From positions 60,436-124,435 of the forward strand of contig JAAEOJ010000137.1 of the NCBI GenBank assembly GCA_024244685.1: a DNA stretch of 64,000 nt, written 5' to 3'. This DNA is from Mycoplasma sp. Lineage in GTDB: Bacteria > Bacillota_I > Bacilli_A > Mycoplasmatales > Metamycoplasmataceae. The position numbers were made by a program, and so were the translations under genes. Below, in pieces: positions 56,623 through 64,000 of this stretch (within the stretch, counting starts at the first letter, position 1; the number at the start of each line of letters is the position of its first letter). Under the pieces are notes generated by a model. The model searched no databases. It was not told the origin of the DNA and saw nothing but the letters and a program-made list of their open reading frames with translations.

Positions 56623-56710
56623 ATAACTTATCTGCACACTCTTCACAATAACACTCATTAGCTTCATGATACTTAAGGCAAAAAGGGCACTGCTTCAATA
56701 CACTCTCCAT
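56576..56710 (-). CDS. 44-residue zinc-ribbon protein
   Basis: MESVLKQCPFCLKYHEANEC, then CEECADKL: CPFC...H...C.C..C zinc ribbon. AGAGGGGTTAATT precedes the ATG. It overlaps the GGYGY gene in another frame, which constrains that gene's start. Confidence 0.6.
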   Translation of the reverse strand: MESVLKQCPFCLKYHEANECYCEECADKLYEISKEVSNNRKGRF

Positions 56711-56721
56711 AATTAACCCCT

Positions 56722-57003
56722 CTAATCTACTTCCTCTAAAAACCTAAATTCAAAAATAACACTCTTACCACCTTTCCTTTTGCAACAATCGGACATCAAA
56801 TCTTCACATCTCTGTTTTATTCTACCTATTCCTCTAAAACAGCAACCTTTACAAGGATTACTTTTATCTGCTCTTTTAGCTTTTACAACACCACAAAGAG
56901 CAATCCTATTCTCGTATAACCTCAACTTTTTAAGTATCTCCACATCTTCCTCTGTTCTATTTTTAGCCATGACATATAAAAAACCTTTTGTTTCTTTATT
57001 CAT
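56722..57003 (-). CDS. Cys4 protein of the C-x2-C/RxD family
   Basis: 93 residues. LCGVVKAKRADKSNPCKGCCFRG, then CEDLMSDCCKRKGGKSVIFEFRF: a variant of the small zinc-protein family, with the R.D motif moved ahead of the Cys pair. ATG with AAGAGAGGATAATA. Function unknown. Confidence 0.65.
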   Translation of the reverse strand: MNKETKGFLYVMAKNRTEEDVEILKKLRLYENRIALCGVVKAKRADKSNPCKGCCFRGIGRIKQRCEDLMSDCCKRKGGKSVIFEFRFLEEVD

Positions 57004-57005
57004 TA

Positions 57006-58025
57006 TTATCCTCTCTTTTTAACAATTATTGCAACACTCATCATTAGTGGTGCTGTCACATCAATAAAAATAGCAAAAGCAATTGAAAGAATTATTTCAA
57101 ACACACTCTTGTCTATGCCTGTCAATTTTTCAATCCATGTGTACACCTCTAGCTCTGTTTCTTGGTCTAGATTGATATTTCCTTTCAACGCACTTTTCAA
57201 CTCTTCTCTCTTTTGCTCTAATTTTACCCTGACAGCCTCAACAGCGTTGTTTTTAAGGTGTATTCGATAATTCACCTCTTTGTACTGCTTATCGACCTTA
57301 GTGAAGCTATTTAGGAACTCTTTTAATTTCGTTCTTTCCTCTTTTAAGCTCTTGAATTCATTCTCAAGCTCACTAACTTCTTTTTGTATCTCTTCATATA
57401 CAAGATAGTCATTCTTGCTATTGTTCATATTAAGCTCTCTTCTATTTTCAAGAACCCCATTAACCTGAGTAAAGATAGTAGAGCTTACTGAGATTGTAAG
57501 AGCCGTTACAAAAACAAGACCAAACAAAATTGCCTGCAAAATCTTTCTTTGAACCCTCAAAATAAGGATTATCTGATAAGCAACAACAAGAACTCCTACA
57601 ATAGAAATACTTGCAAGCATTCCAACAACAGAACCAACTCCATCTTTTAGAAAGTTCCATGTAAAATATATGCTAAGGCCGGAAAGAATAATCCCTACAG
57701 CAAGAGAGAACCATCTAAGCATTGTTTTTATATTCTTTAGTTCCACATCACTTTCAATGCCGCCGATTGATTTAGCTCTTGCTACTTCTTCATACTCTTT
57801 TCTTTTAGTTGCCGAAAGCCTTGTCTTATAAACATATCTCTTACTTCCATTTCCATTGTCAATTTTTTTTATAAGTCTAGCCTCATATACTTCTTTAAGA
57901 GCATCTTTTGTCTCTAGTCTGTTGATTCCTGCGTGAATCATAATTTCTTTAAGAATAGGAAACTTTTGTCCTGCTTTTTTATTCTCTAAAATAAATTCAT
58001 AAACTATCTCTGCATTTTTCGTCAT
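57006..58025 (-). CDS. Winged-helix N-terminus with membrane helices and coiled coil
   Basis: 339 residues. Residues 5-70 look like a winged helix (KFPILKEIMIHAGINRLETKDALKEVYEARLIKKID). Three hydrophobic helices (about 104-125, 131-153, 163-185) precede a long coiled coil (about 200-275), and a final hydrophobic segment (about 308-335) ends the protein. A membrane-anchored DNA-binding protein is plausible. No known family. Confidence 0.65.
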   Translation of the reverse strand: MTKNAEIVYEFILENKKAGQKFPILKEIMIHAGINRLETKDALKEVYEARLIKKIDNGNGSKRYVYKTRLSATKRKEYEEVARAKSIGGIESDVELKNIKTMLRWFSLAVGIILSGLSIYFTWNFLKDGVGSVVGMLASISIVGVLVVAYQIILILRVQRKILQAILFGLVFVTALTISVSSTIFTQVNGVLENRRELNMNNSKNDYLVYEEIQKEVSELENEFKSLKEERTKLKEFLNSFTKVDKQYKEVNYRIHLKNNAVEAVRVKLEQKREELKSALKGNINLDQETELEVYTWIEKLTGIDKSVFEIILSIAFAIFIDVTAPLMMSVAIIVKKRG

Positions 58026-58061
58026 ATTGTACTCCTTAAATTAAATTGTCATCTAAGAAGT

Positions 58062-58090
58062 ATACTAACACATTTATTTTAAAAAGTAAA
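58062..58090 (-). promoter_or_regulatory. Promoter of the TTTACT family
   Basis: -35 TTTACT, 17-base spacer, -10 TAGTAT, upstream of 57006-58025. Confidence 0.65.
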
Positions 58091-58103
58091 GAGTTATTTT
58101 AAT

Positions 58104-58472
58104 TTATTTTAAAAACACTTGAGAAAGCCTTAAGTTACAATATCTTATAAACTCTTCTTTCTCTTTTAAATAATCCATCTGAGATTTTAAGTTATGCAAC
58201 ATTTCTTTTTTAAGCTCTTTTATTGCCCTCTCTTTATCTTTTTCATCAAAATAAAAAACCTCTCCATAAAACAAAAAATAACATTCATAAGGAACAGAAA
58301 TAAATAGCCCATCTTTGACTTGCTGCAATAAAAAACTATCATCTCCATCAAAGTGAACGAAATATTTATCTTTTTTCGCTTTCATTTTCTTGTGTGTTAT
58401 CTCTAAATTGTCCAAGCCATCAACTATAATTATTGATGTTTTGTATAAGTGAATTTTCTTTTTAAATATCAT
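58104..58472 (-). CDS. Hypothetical protein
   Basis: 122 residues from ATG 58472 (GAGGGGATAATTTTA upstream); overlaps the lipoprotein gene's end by 11 bases. Beta-rich, then a helical C-terminus. Function unknown. Confidence 0.65.
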   Translation of the reverse strand: MIFKKKIHLYKTSIIIVDGLDNLEITHKKMKAKKDKYFVHFDGDDSFLLQQVKDGLFISVPYECYFLFYGEVFYFDEKDKERAIKELKKEMLHNLKSQMDYLKEKEEFIRYCNLRLSQVFLK

Positions 58473-59013
58473 TAAAATTATCCCCTCTTCTTTCTTCAAT
58501 CCATCTTGGTAATATTTGTTCCTCGAATTTATTATCGTTCATAAATCGATAGTCACTTCCTAAATAGATTTTTCTGCCTGTCTTTATGTTTTTATTTATT
58601 CTACTGAAACTGAAAAACCTCTTATCCAACTTATACCATTTATCAGCCTTCTCTCTCAATACAATTCTTTGTTTTATTTCAATCTCATTAAATTGTTCTT
58701 TTGTGACAAAAATATCTTCAAATATCTTCTCCTCTTTTTTATTCCATCCTCTAACTGTCACTTTATAACCTTCATAATAATATTTCTCTGTATATGTAGA
58801 GCCTGTATATTCCTCATAACTGCTTTGCCTAGTTCTTGATTTTCCATCATAATCAATATAATGTTCAGTTTTATAACGAGTATCATAATCGCTATACTCA
58901 TGTACTTTGTAATATGGCTGCTCTATTTCTTTTTTGTGAACATATCCACCATATATCCTATTGCTGCAACTCAATAAGACAAAAGATATAACGATCAATA
59001 AATAGATTCTCAC
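58462..59013 (-). CDS. Putative lipoprotein
   Basis: 183 residues starting at GTG 59013. Signal peptide RIYLLIVISFVLLSCSN with lipobox Cys16, then a Tyr-rich exported domain (YYKVHEYSDYDTRYKTEHY). Would sit on the outer face of a membrane. No family recognised; it could act in superinfection exclusion, which is an inference only. Confidence 0.65.
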   Translation of the reverse strand: MRIYLLIVISFVLLSCSNRIYGGYVHKKEIEQPYYKVHEYSDYDTRYKTEHYIDYDGKSRTRQSSYEEYTGSTYTEKYYYEGYKVTVRGWNKKEEKIFEDIFVTKEQFNEIEIKQRIVLREKADKWYKLDKRFFSFSRINKNIKTGRKIYLGSDYRFMNDNKFEEQILPRWIEERRGDNFNDI

Positions 59014-59159
59014 ATCAATTTCCTTTCGTTACTTAAGACTCCATTCACTTTGCAATCGCTTTTGTCTCTGCCACACTCTTTGCAGCCATCTATCAAACAC
59101 TCTTTGTCTCTTTTAATTTCGCAATCATTGCACTCACAATCAAAACAACTAACAATCAT
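59010..59159 (-). CDS. 49-residue Cys-rich protein
   Basis: Eight Cys, mostly in CFDCECNDC and CLIDGCKEC clusters. AAGGAGGAGCAATAA precedes the ATG; the stop overlaps the lipoprotein start. Metal binding likely. Confidence 0.55.
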   Translation of the reverse strand: MIVSCFDCECNDCEIKRDKECLIDGCKECGRDKSDCKVNGVLSNERKLM

Positions 59160-59783
59160 TTATTGCTCCTCCTTAATTAAATCATTCACTACAATAACAT
59201 CTTCATCGAAAAACCAATTATCTTCTGAATTTACACAAACACCATGCTGAATAACTTTAACAACTGCTCCTGCTTCAATCCATGCTTCAGGACTATTTTC
59301 ATAATTAGTCGACTTAACAAAAACTACCTTATCTCCCAACAATATACCCCTACCGAAATAGTCTTTGCAATCTATAAATGGCTCTCCTTTAACTCTTTTA
59401 TTTATTACTCTTGCCTCTTTGATGTTTCCATAAATAACATTAGGCTCAGAATCATATTCATACCATGTATCAAGATAAATTATCTGTTCAGCCAAAACAG
59501 GCAATACATTCTTGATAAAAAAATCAATCTCACCATCATAATTCTTTAAAGTGCTTTGAAAAAACCAATACTCATCTATTAAACTATTATCAAAACACTT
59601 GTCATCTTCATTGTACTTAACATAATCAATCGGGCCAAATGGAATAAAACTAGATCTGTTCATGTCGGCCCACTCTTTGAATAAAGTCTTTTCCCAATTC
59701 CCATCGTTTAAAACTTTTTCTACTTGCTCAATCATCTCTTTTTTTAATTTGACTGCGCACCTAATTCCTGTAAAATCCCCCAT
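59160..59783 (-). CDS. Hypothetical protein with SH3-like C-terminus
   Basis: 207 residues from ATG 59783 (AGAAAGGATAAATGC upstream). The first 130 residues are a conserved-looking domain (GIRCAVKLKKEMI ... SSFIPFGPIDYVKY ... STLKNYDGEIDFFIKNVLP) I have seen in hypothetical phage and clostridial proteins. The C-terminus has the DYFGRGILLGDKVVFV barrel pattern shared with the two genes after it. Confidence 0.6.
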   Translation of the reverse strand: MGDFTGIRCAVKLKKEMIEQVEKVLNDGNWEKTLFKEWADMNRSSFIPFGPIDYVKYNEDDKCFDNSLIDEYWFFQSTLKNYDGEIDFFIKNVLPVLAEQIIYLDTWYEYDSEPNVIYGNIKEARVINKRVKGEPFIDCKDYFGRGILLGDKVVFVKSTNYENSPEAWIEAGAVVKVIQHGVCVNSEDNWFFDEDVIVVNDLIKEEQ

Positions 59784-59796
59784 GCATTTATCCTTT

Positions 59797-59991
59797 CTAA
59801 TATCTGTCCATTTTAAAAACATCTCTACCATAGCACCGATGGTGTTCATCATCCTCTATTTTCTCTATGAGCAGAAAATCACCTTTTATGTCAAGAACAT
59901 AACCGCTTATTGCACCCTCTAAAGAATGTGTGTCATGAATAACAAAATCACCAATAGAAAGCTCTTCCCTAAAACAATCATTACAGTTCAT
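59797..59991 (-). CDS. Small SH3-like protein
   Basis: 64 residues: CNDCFREELSIGDFVIHDTHS, a beta-barrel pattern after a Cys pair. Overlaps the previous gene by 4 bases. Function unknown. Confidence 0.6.
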   Translation of the reverse strand: MNCNDCFREELSIGDFVIHDTHSLEGAISGYVLDIKGDFLLIEKIEDDEHHRCYGRDVFKMDRY

Positions 59992-60362
59992 AGAGCTTCA
60001 CCTCTACTTTTCTTTTTTACTTCCCATTCTTCCTCTCTTAGTTCATCTTCCTTTTTCTCTCTCTCTAATGGCAAAACATCAACAACAATAAGATCCTCTC
60101 CTGAAACTACTTCAACAATAGGACATGAATAGAAATGGCCTTTTATGTGAGGTGGTTTAATTTCCATAAATTTAACCATATTTCCACCACCATCACTTGG
60201 GAAAGCATAGCCTTGAAAAATCAAATTGTATGTCTCTGATTTATATAAAACTTTTTGACCTTTAACTATGTGGTTGTCAAACATGTCAAAACATACTCCT
60301 TCAAAACAATCACTGCAAAAGTCAAATTCTACTTCTTTTCCGCACAATTTACAAAAATTCAT
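59988..60362 (-). CDS. Zinc-ribbon plus SH3-like protein
   Basis: 124 residues. CKLCGKEVEFDFCSDCFEGVC zinc ribbon at the N-terminus, then FDNHIVKGQKVLYKSE, a barrel pattern like the neighbours, and a charged tail. ATG with AAAAGGAGACAAT. Function unknown. Confidence 0.65.
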   Translation of the reverse strand: MNFCKLCGKEVEFDFCSDCFEGVCFDMFDNHIVKGQKVLYKSETYNLIFQGYAFPSDGGGNMVKFMEIKPPHIKGHFYSCPIVEVVSGEDLIVVDVLPLEREKKEDELREEEWEVKKKSRGEAL

Positions 60363-60390
60363 ATTGTCTCCTTTTATTTTCTAAACTCAA

Positions 60391-60867
60391 TCAAACAATA
60401 GACAAAAACTTTTCTATCCTATTTTTGTTCTCCTCTAACAACTCAATCAGGCCGTTTGGAATATATGGGACGTTTATTTTTACTTTCTCCAAACTTATAT
60501 TGACAATATCAACAACGATTCCATCGCTACATTTAATTTCTGGATAAAAATATATCACCATCAATTTCTTGTCAATGAGAACATAATAATTATCTCTTCC
60601 GTTATATTTATTTCCTTCAACACTATTTCTTAAGGCAACAATAGCTTCATCAAAACTACTATAACTTCCAAAAACATCTACCCCTTCATCCTCATCTTCT
60701 ACATACCTTAAGATATCTATTTCCATTTTCATCATGTCGCTAAAAGAATTTCTACCATATATCCTACTTTTTCGTCGATTGAAAATAACTTCAATAGAGC
60801 CTTTTTTGACTTTTTCTTTATATTCGAGACCCTTATCAAAGGCGGCCTTCTTAAATTCAAATTTCAT
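60391..60867 (-). CDS. Hypothetical protein
   Basis: 158 residues; first gene after the 60901-60929 promoter, with GAAAGGAGAAATAA before its ATG. Mixed alpha/beta with a basic segment. No family recognised. Confidence 0.7.
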   Translation of the reverse strand: MKFEFKKAAFDKGLEYKEKVKKGSIEVIFNRRKSRIYGRNSFSDMMKMEIDILRYVEDEDEGVDVFGSYSSFDEAIVALRNSVEGNKYNGRDNYYVLIDKKLMVIYFYPEIKCSDGIVVDIVNISLEKVKINVPYIPNGLIELLEENKNRIEKFLSIV

Positions 60868-60900
60868 TTATTTCTCCTTTCATTCTCTAAACTTAATCAA

Positions 60901-60929
60901 ATAATAGCACAAAACATATCAAAAGTAAA
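60901..60929 (-). promoter_or_regulatory. Promoter of the TTTACT family
   Basis: -35 TTTACT with TTTTGATAT, 17-base spacer, -10 TATTAT, upstream of 60391-60867. Confidence 0.75.
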
Positions 60930-61021
60930 GTTATTTTTATAAATATTCACACCCAAAGAAACATAACTCTCTAACATAACCTATAACACCTATTCTAAGC
61001 GTCATATAGACCATATAACAG

Positions 61022-61100
61022 TGTTTTACATCTAAATCGATAATTCATACGCTTTAATACAAAACGCTCTTAAATCGGCTGTTTTGTGGCTCTAATAAGA
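61022..61100 (+). repeat. Dispersed non-coding element, copy C
   Basis: TGTTTTACATCTAAATCGAT, then AAAACGCTC and GGCTGTTTTGTGGCTCT, aligning with copy B reversed and with copy A. Opposite in orientation to the surrounding genes. It lies in the 238-base gap before the replication-protein operon's last gene. Confidence 0.55.
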
Positions 61101-61105
61101 TGCAC

Positions 61106-61381
61106 CTATTTGTCTTTAAAATAAATCAAAATACTATCATCAGAATAAAATATCTCACTATCTGATTTACGCCATGTTTTAAAACTTTCTTGGTCTCTTT
61201 CTTCTAACTCTTTAAAGATTGCCCTCCTCAAATCAAAAACTTCTTTTATTTCATAAAAACAACAACCTTTCATGTCAATCTCACTTTGTGTTCTGTTCCA
61301 TATTTCTTGTATTGCCTCAATTGATAATCTATTTAAATTTTTTCTTATCTCGCTTATCTCTTTAACATTAAAACATCTCAA
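61106..61381 (-). CDS. Hypothetical helical protein
   Basis: 91 residues, helical, two adjacent Cys (MKGCCFYEI). TTATAAGGAGTTTGT precedes ATG 61381. Ends immediately before element C. No family recognised. Confidence 0.65.
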   Translation of the reverse strand: MRCFNVKEISEIRKNLNRLSIEAIQEIWNRTQSEIDMKGCCFYEIKEVFDLRRAIFKELEERDQESFKTWRKSDSEIFYSDDSILIYFKDK

Positions 61382-61391
61382 TACAAACTCC

Positions 61392-63032
61392 TTATAAAAT
61401 ATTCATTCCGTTAAATGGATCTTCATCAATATCTTTTGGTATGCACAAATCGTAGTAGTCAGCTACATCCTCTACTCCAAACTTCTTTAGGTTGTCGAGC
61501 ACTCTATCATTTTTAAGTTTTCTTTCTATCAGCCCATCTTTTATTTTACCTGCCTTTAGATCCTCAACAAAAGCCTCTCTGATTAAATCTAAATATTCCC
61601 ATGAAGCGAACAAATCCAACTCATACCAATAATTACCTATATTGAATTTTCCGGCTTTATTTTTAACTCTTTTGATTTTGCCTTTATAGGCTTCTCTCCA
61701 CTCACCTTTAATTAATAAATCAACATCAACTTTATATTGGTCTTTCATTTTTTTGTTAAATATCTCAAAAATCTTGCCGGATAACTTGAGGTGTCCATAG
61801 GTAACATCCTTGAAGCTCTTTAGATATTTGATATGCTCATCAACAAAACCATCATTGCAACCATCAAGCTCAACCCACCCATCCTCTCTATGATGTACAG
61901 GATTTCCGTATTTTATAATATTTTGGTTGGCTGTATAAATGTTATTTATTGCTGTTACTATTTTTGAGTCATATTGATTGAGATAATCAACAGGGAATAG
62001 TTCTTCATATCGCTCAAGTAACTCAGTATCTAGTTCATGGATGTCATTTTGTTCTTCATTTATTATTTCGCTTAACCCTTTAACTTCATTGGCGGACACG
62101 GCAACAAAATAAGATAAATTAACCATTGGAAAATAAAAAAAATCAGCAATACTTTTATGGAGCTTTGTTTTTGTTATATCTCCTTTTTTATAACTATTGC
62201 CATTGATAAATAATTTCATGTATTGGGATATAATATTTTTTATTTCATCAACATTATATTTATCTTTTGGGATGTCTTTATTTTTTAATTTATAATTATT
62301 TTGGAATAATTTATTTTTTAATAAACATTTAATAACATTATCTGTCCTTATTATTACATCAGTAGGATTTTTTAAATCAACTTTATGGATGGAAGGTTTT
62401 GTTACTAATTTTTTATTTTTATATTTTAAAGCTTCTTCATTCCAATAATTAATTATTTCTATGGTAGTAGAATTAAGCTTATGCGCCCTAGGCGCACTTA
62501 ACTTATCTTTAGATAAGTTTTTATTAGTTTGGTTATTATTAATATTAGTTCTTATTAATATAGGGGTATTCTCAGGGTTTACATAAACCTCATTAGTCCC
62601 GTTTGCATAAACCTGATCTTTCGGGTTTATTGCAGAGGTGTTTTGGCGTTTATGGGCAATCTCTTTGTTTCTTACTTTTTCACCTCTTGAAAGGGATGAT
62701 GATACACCCTGATCATTTATTCTGAAATGCTTTTTTCTTGGTAGGCCCTTTAATTTTGTTTCAATGACATTTTTTTTCTTTAACTCATCAATTATTTTTT
62801 TTTGGCTTTCTATTGGTATTCTTGAGTCTATAAATAAATCCTCTCTACTAACAAAAAACCACCCATCCCAACTTCCCCTTTGCCCTTCTATCATTCTTCC
62901 AAAATAATCTGCTTTATCAAGTAGGGCAGACAAAAGAACAGTTTGTCTCACTCCCAAATCACAAAGAAGATCTTTATGTAGTTTTAAAAAACTTCTTGAG
63001 CTTAAAATAGAAACTATGTTGTTTTTAATCAT
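61392..63032 (-). CDS. Replication initiator-like protein with N-terminal winged helix
   Basis: 546 residues. The first 120 residues form a winged-helix-like domain (LCDLGVRQTVLLSALLDKADYFG ... WFFVSREDLFIDSRIPIESQKKIIDELKKKNVIETK) typical of phage replication initiators of the DnaD/replication-O style. A Ser/Thr/Asn-rich linker (about 130-180) leads to a long helical C-terminus. It overlaps the T5orf172-type gene by 8 bases. It probably loads the replisome; assignment is by architecture, not a specific family. Confidence 0.55.
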   Translation of the reverse strand: MIKNNIVSILSSRSFLKLHKDLLCDLGVRQTVLLSALLDKADYFGRMIEGQRGSWDGWFFVSREDLFIDSRIPIESQKKIIDELKKKNVIETKLKGLPRKKHFRINDQGVSSSLSRGEKVRNKEIAHKRQNTSAINPKDQVYANGTNEVYVNPENTPILIRTNINNNQTNKNLSKDKLSAPRAHKLNSTTIEIINYWNEEALKYKNKKLVTKPSIHKVDLKNPTDVIIRTDNVIKCLLKNKLFQNNYKLKNKDIPKDKYNVDEIKNIISQYMKLFINGNSYKKGDITKTKLHKSIADFFYFPMVNLSYFVAVSANEVKGLSEIINEEQNDIHELDTELLERYEELFPVDYLNQYDSKIVTAINNIYTANQNIIKYGNPVHHREDGWVELDGCNDGFVDEHIKYLKSFKDVTYGHLKLSGKIFEIFNKKMKDQYKVDVDLLIKGEWREAYKGKIKRVKNKAGKFNIGNYWYELDLFASWEYLDLIREAFVEDLKAGKIKDGLIERKLKNDRVLDNLKKFGVEDVADYYDLCIPKDIDEDPFNGMNIL

Positions 63033-63615
63033 TTTGTAACTCCTCGATAAAACATTTTAAGTTACCCACTAACTCAAACCACTCACCCTTTATTCTGTAT
63101 TCTTTGAATCTTTCATGGAGTTCCCTTTCTTTGCTTATGTCTCCTGGAAAAGTTTTGAGAATTTTCAGTTTTGAAGGACTAGATGTCTGTAGCTCTTTTA
63201 TTCTTCTGTTTACATCCGTAGAAAATCCTATTTTTACGTTTCCTTCTTCTTGATTGCCAATGAAATAAACAACTCCATCCTCTTTGTTTCTGCCTATTGA
63301 CATATCATCCACAAACCCAACCAAAAACAAATATCCTTCTTCTGTTTTTTCTATTAGCCCATAATACATAGCTTCAAAAACCACCCTCTTAACTGCTTCT
63401 TTTTCAATCCCTATTATTGTGCTCATCATAGATGTTTCTTTGGGAAACAATAACTGTCTGCTTTGTGACACACTTACAATCCCATCATATTGACAAGCAT
63501 TTGTAATGAGTTTTAAAAGTACAATCGCAGCTTCTCCGTCAGGAAAAAGATTATCTAGCAGCTTCATTTCCGACCTGTCAAAAAAATCTTTTGATAACTT
63601 AAAATGTTGATTCAT
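63025..63615 (-). CDS. Winged-helix protein with C-terminal GIY-YIG/T5orf172-type domain
   Basis: 196 residues. N-terminal helical/winged part (about 1-95), then GVVYFIGNQEEGNVKIGFSTDVNRRIKELQTSSPSKLKIL and EREL.HERFKEYRIKGEWFEL: the T5orf172/GIY-YIG-like pattern (Arg of RI/RE and Glu of E-W-F). Such domains may nick DNA. It overlaps its neighbours by 8 and 4 bases. Confidence 0.75.
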   Translation of the reverse strand: MNQHFKLSKDFFDRSEMKLLDNLFPDGEAAIVLLKLITNACQYDGIVSVSQSRQLLFPKETSMMSTIIGIEKEAVKRVVFEAMYYGLIEKTEEGYLFLVGFVDDMSIGRNKEDGVVYFIGNQEEGNVKIGFSTDVNRRIKELQTSSPSKLKILKTFPGDISKERELHERFKEYRIKGEWFELVGNLKCFIEELQND

Positions 63616-63998
63616 TTCTTCTCCTTTATGTTATTAATTTCTAATATGTATCTTTCTGTAGTTGTAACAGAACTAAGGCTTAATTTCTTTTTGATCTCAT
63701 AAATTCCACATCCTTTCTCTAACAACTTAGTAGCGAATAGAGCTCTAAGGCTATGTAAACTATAGTTGTTTGGGTTTCCTGGGAATAGCTTTTTAATAGT
63801 TCTATTAAAAGAGACCTGTAAACTATTGGTAGAGGCCTCATTGAGTTTAATTCCCTTGACCTTAGTAAGTAAGTCGGCCTCTATAGAGCCTTTAACCTCT
63901 TTGCCTTTGGTTAATGTGGTGTAATTGCCGGCCTTATCTATCTTGATAGTTGCCAGCGCTCCCACTCTTAGACCAGTAGAGGCCAAAAACTCTATAAT
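63612..63998 (-). CDS. Tyrosine recombinase (integrase), C-terminal part; cut by window edge
   Basis: The frame is open to the window edge; about 129 residues are visible. ASTGLRVGALATI holds the first catalytic Arg, NYSLHSLRALFATKLLEKG the H-x2-R pair, and VTTTERYILE the nucleophile Tyr. The N-terminal domains lie outside the window. Site-specific recombinases of this type integrate prophages or resolve plasmid multimers. It overlaps the next gene by 4 bases. Confidence 0.85.
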   Translation of the reverse strand: MIEFLASTGLRVGALATIKIDKAGNYTTLTKGKEVKGSIEADLLTKVKGIKLNEASTNSLQVSFNRTIKKLFPGNPNNYSLHSLRALFATKLLEKGCGIYEIKKKLSLSSVTTTERYILEINNIKEKK

Positions 63999-64000
63999 TA

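Noticed and set aside
57460..57660. Second leftward frame within the 57006-58025 gene
   Set aside because: It lies in another frame of a gene with clear domains and has no start signal of its own.
184..64000. Recoding of UGA to Trp
   Set aside because: Trp is encoded by TGG throughout, and TGA stops fit the packing and overlaps (for example the 28498-28677 and 59010-59159 genes).

Overview
The window is a densely packed, AT-rich bacteriophage or phage-plasmid replicon from a low-GC bacterium. Most gaps are a few bases, starts are preceded by strong AAGGAG-type ribosome binding sites, stop/start overlaps are common, and many genes encode fewer than 100 residues. All three stop codons are used and UGA is not recoded. 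The host cannot be named from sequence alone. Lipoprotein signals ending LxSC, A-rich spacers and sigma-70-like promoters fit low-GC Bacillota, Fusobacteria or Spirochaetes. No virion structural genes are visible apart from a small-terminase-like gene. A tyrosine recombinase running off the right edge suggests a temperate or plasmid-prophage lifestyle.

Layout. Bases 3-5410 are read rightward: a polymerase-beta-fold nucleotidyltransferase, small Cys-rich proteins, a divergent ThyX-like thymidylate synthase and three tandem sigma-factor-like genes, closed by a terminator. Everything from 5540 to the right edge is read leftward. 5540-9074 holds a DUF1848 protein and small genes; 9280-10115 is a tRNA cluster with several aberrant members; 10164-23272 is a long run of small membrane, zinc-ribbon and coiled-coil genes with a ParB-like/zinc-ribbon cassette and a secreted nuclease. 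At 23315-24596 there is a plasmid-like replication module: a winged-helix Rep-like gene, three 22-bp-spaced iterons and a leader with interleaved inverted repeats. 24591-35244 is a second run of small genes, including a FliA-type sigma factor and an Rnl2-type RNA ligase. 35312-37283 is a second ParB/zinc-ribbon cassette, here fused to a sigma-like domain. 37391-41186 carries a TerS-like protein, a lipase-fold hydrolase, MazG and a second nuclease lipoprotein.

From 41282 to 63615 lies the replication and recombination block. It contains a split SbcC/Rad50 with SbcD/Mre11, RusA, a RecA/UvsX-type recombinase, a gp32-like single-strand binding protein, dNMP kinase, DNA polymerase III alpha with a C-terminal uracil-glycosylase-like domain, a thioredoxin-like protein, a SNF2 helicase and a large replication-initiator-like protein. 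Together these form a nearly self-sufficient replisome and recombination set, supported by nucleotide supply (ThyX, dNMP kinase, MazG) and RNA/tRNA maintenance (RNA ligase, nucleotidyltransferase, tRNAs).

Leftward operons are fired by about 19 promoters with 17-bp spacers. Most share an extended block reading TTTACTTTTAATAT at -35. Some have a conserved leader with a small hairpin and an AATTTTAAGGAG ribosome binding site.

The observations most worth follow-up are the ParB plus zinc-ribbon/NUMOD cassettes (two copies, one fused to a sigma-like domain), a dispersed family of four 70-80 bp non-coding elements, the Rep leader and iterons, the split Rad50 and the polymerase-UDG fusion.
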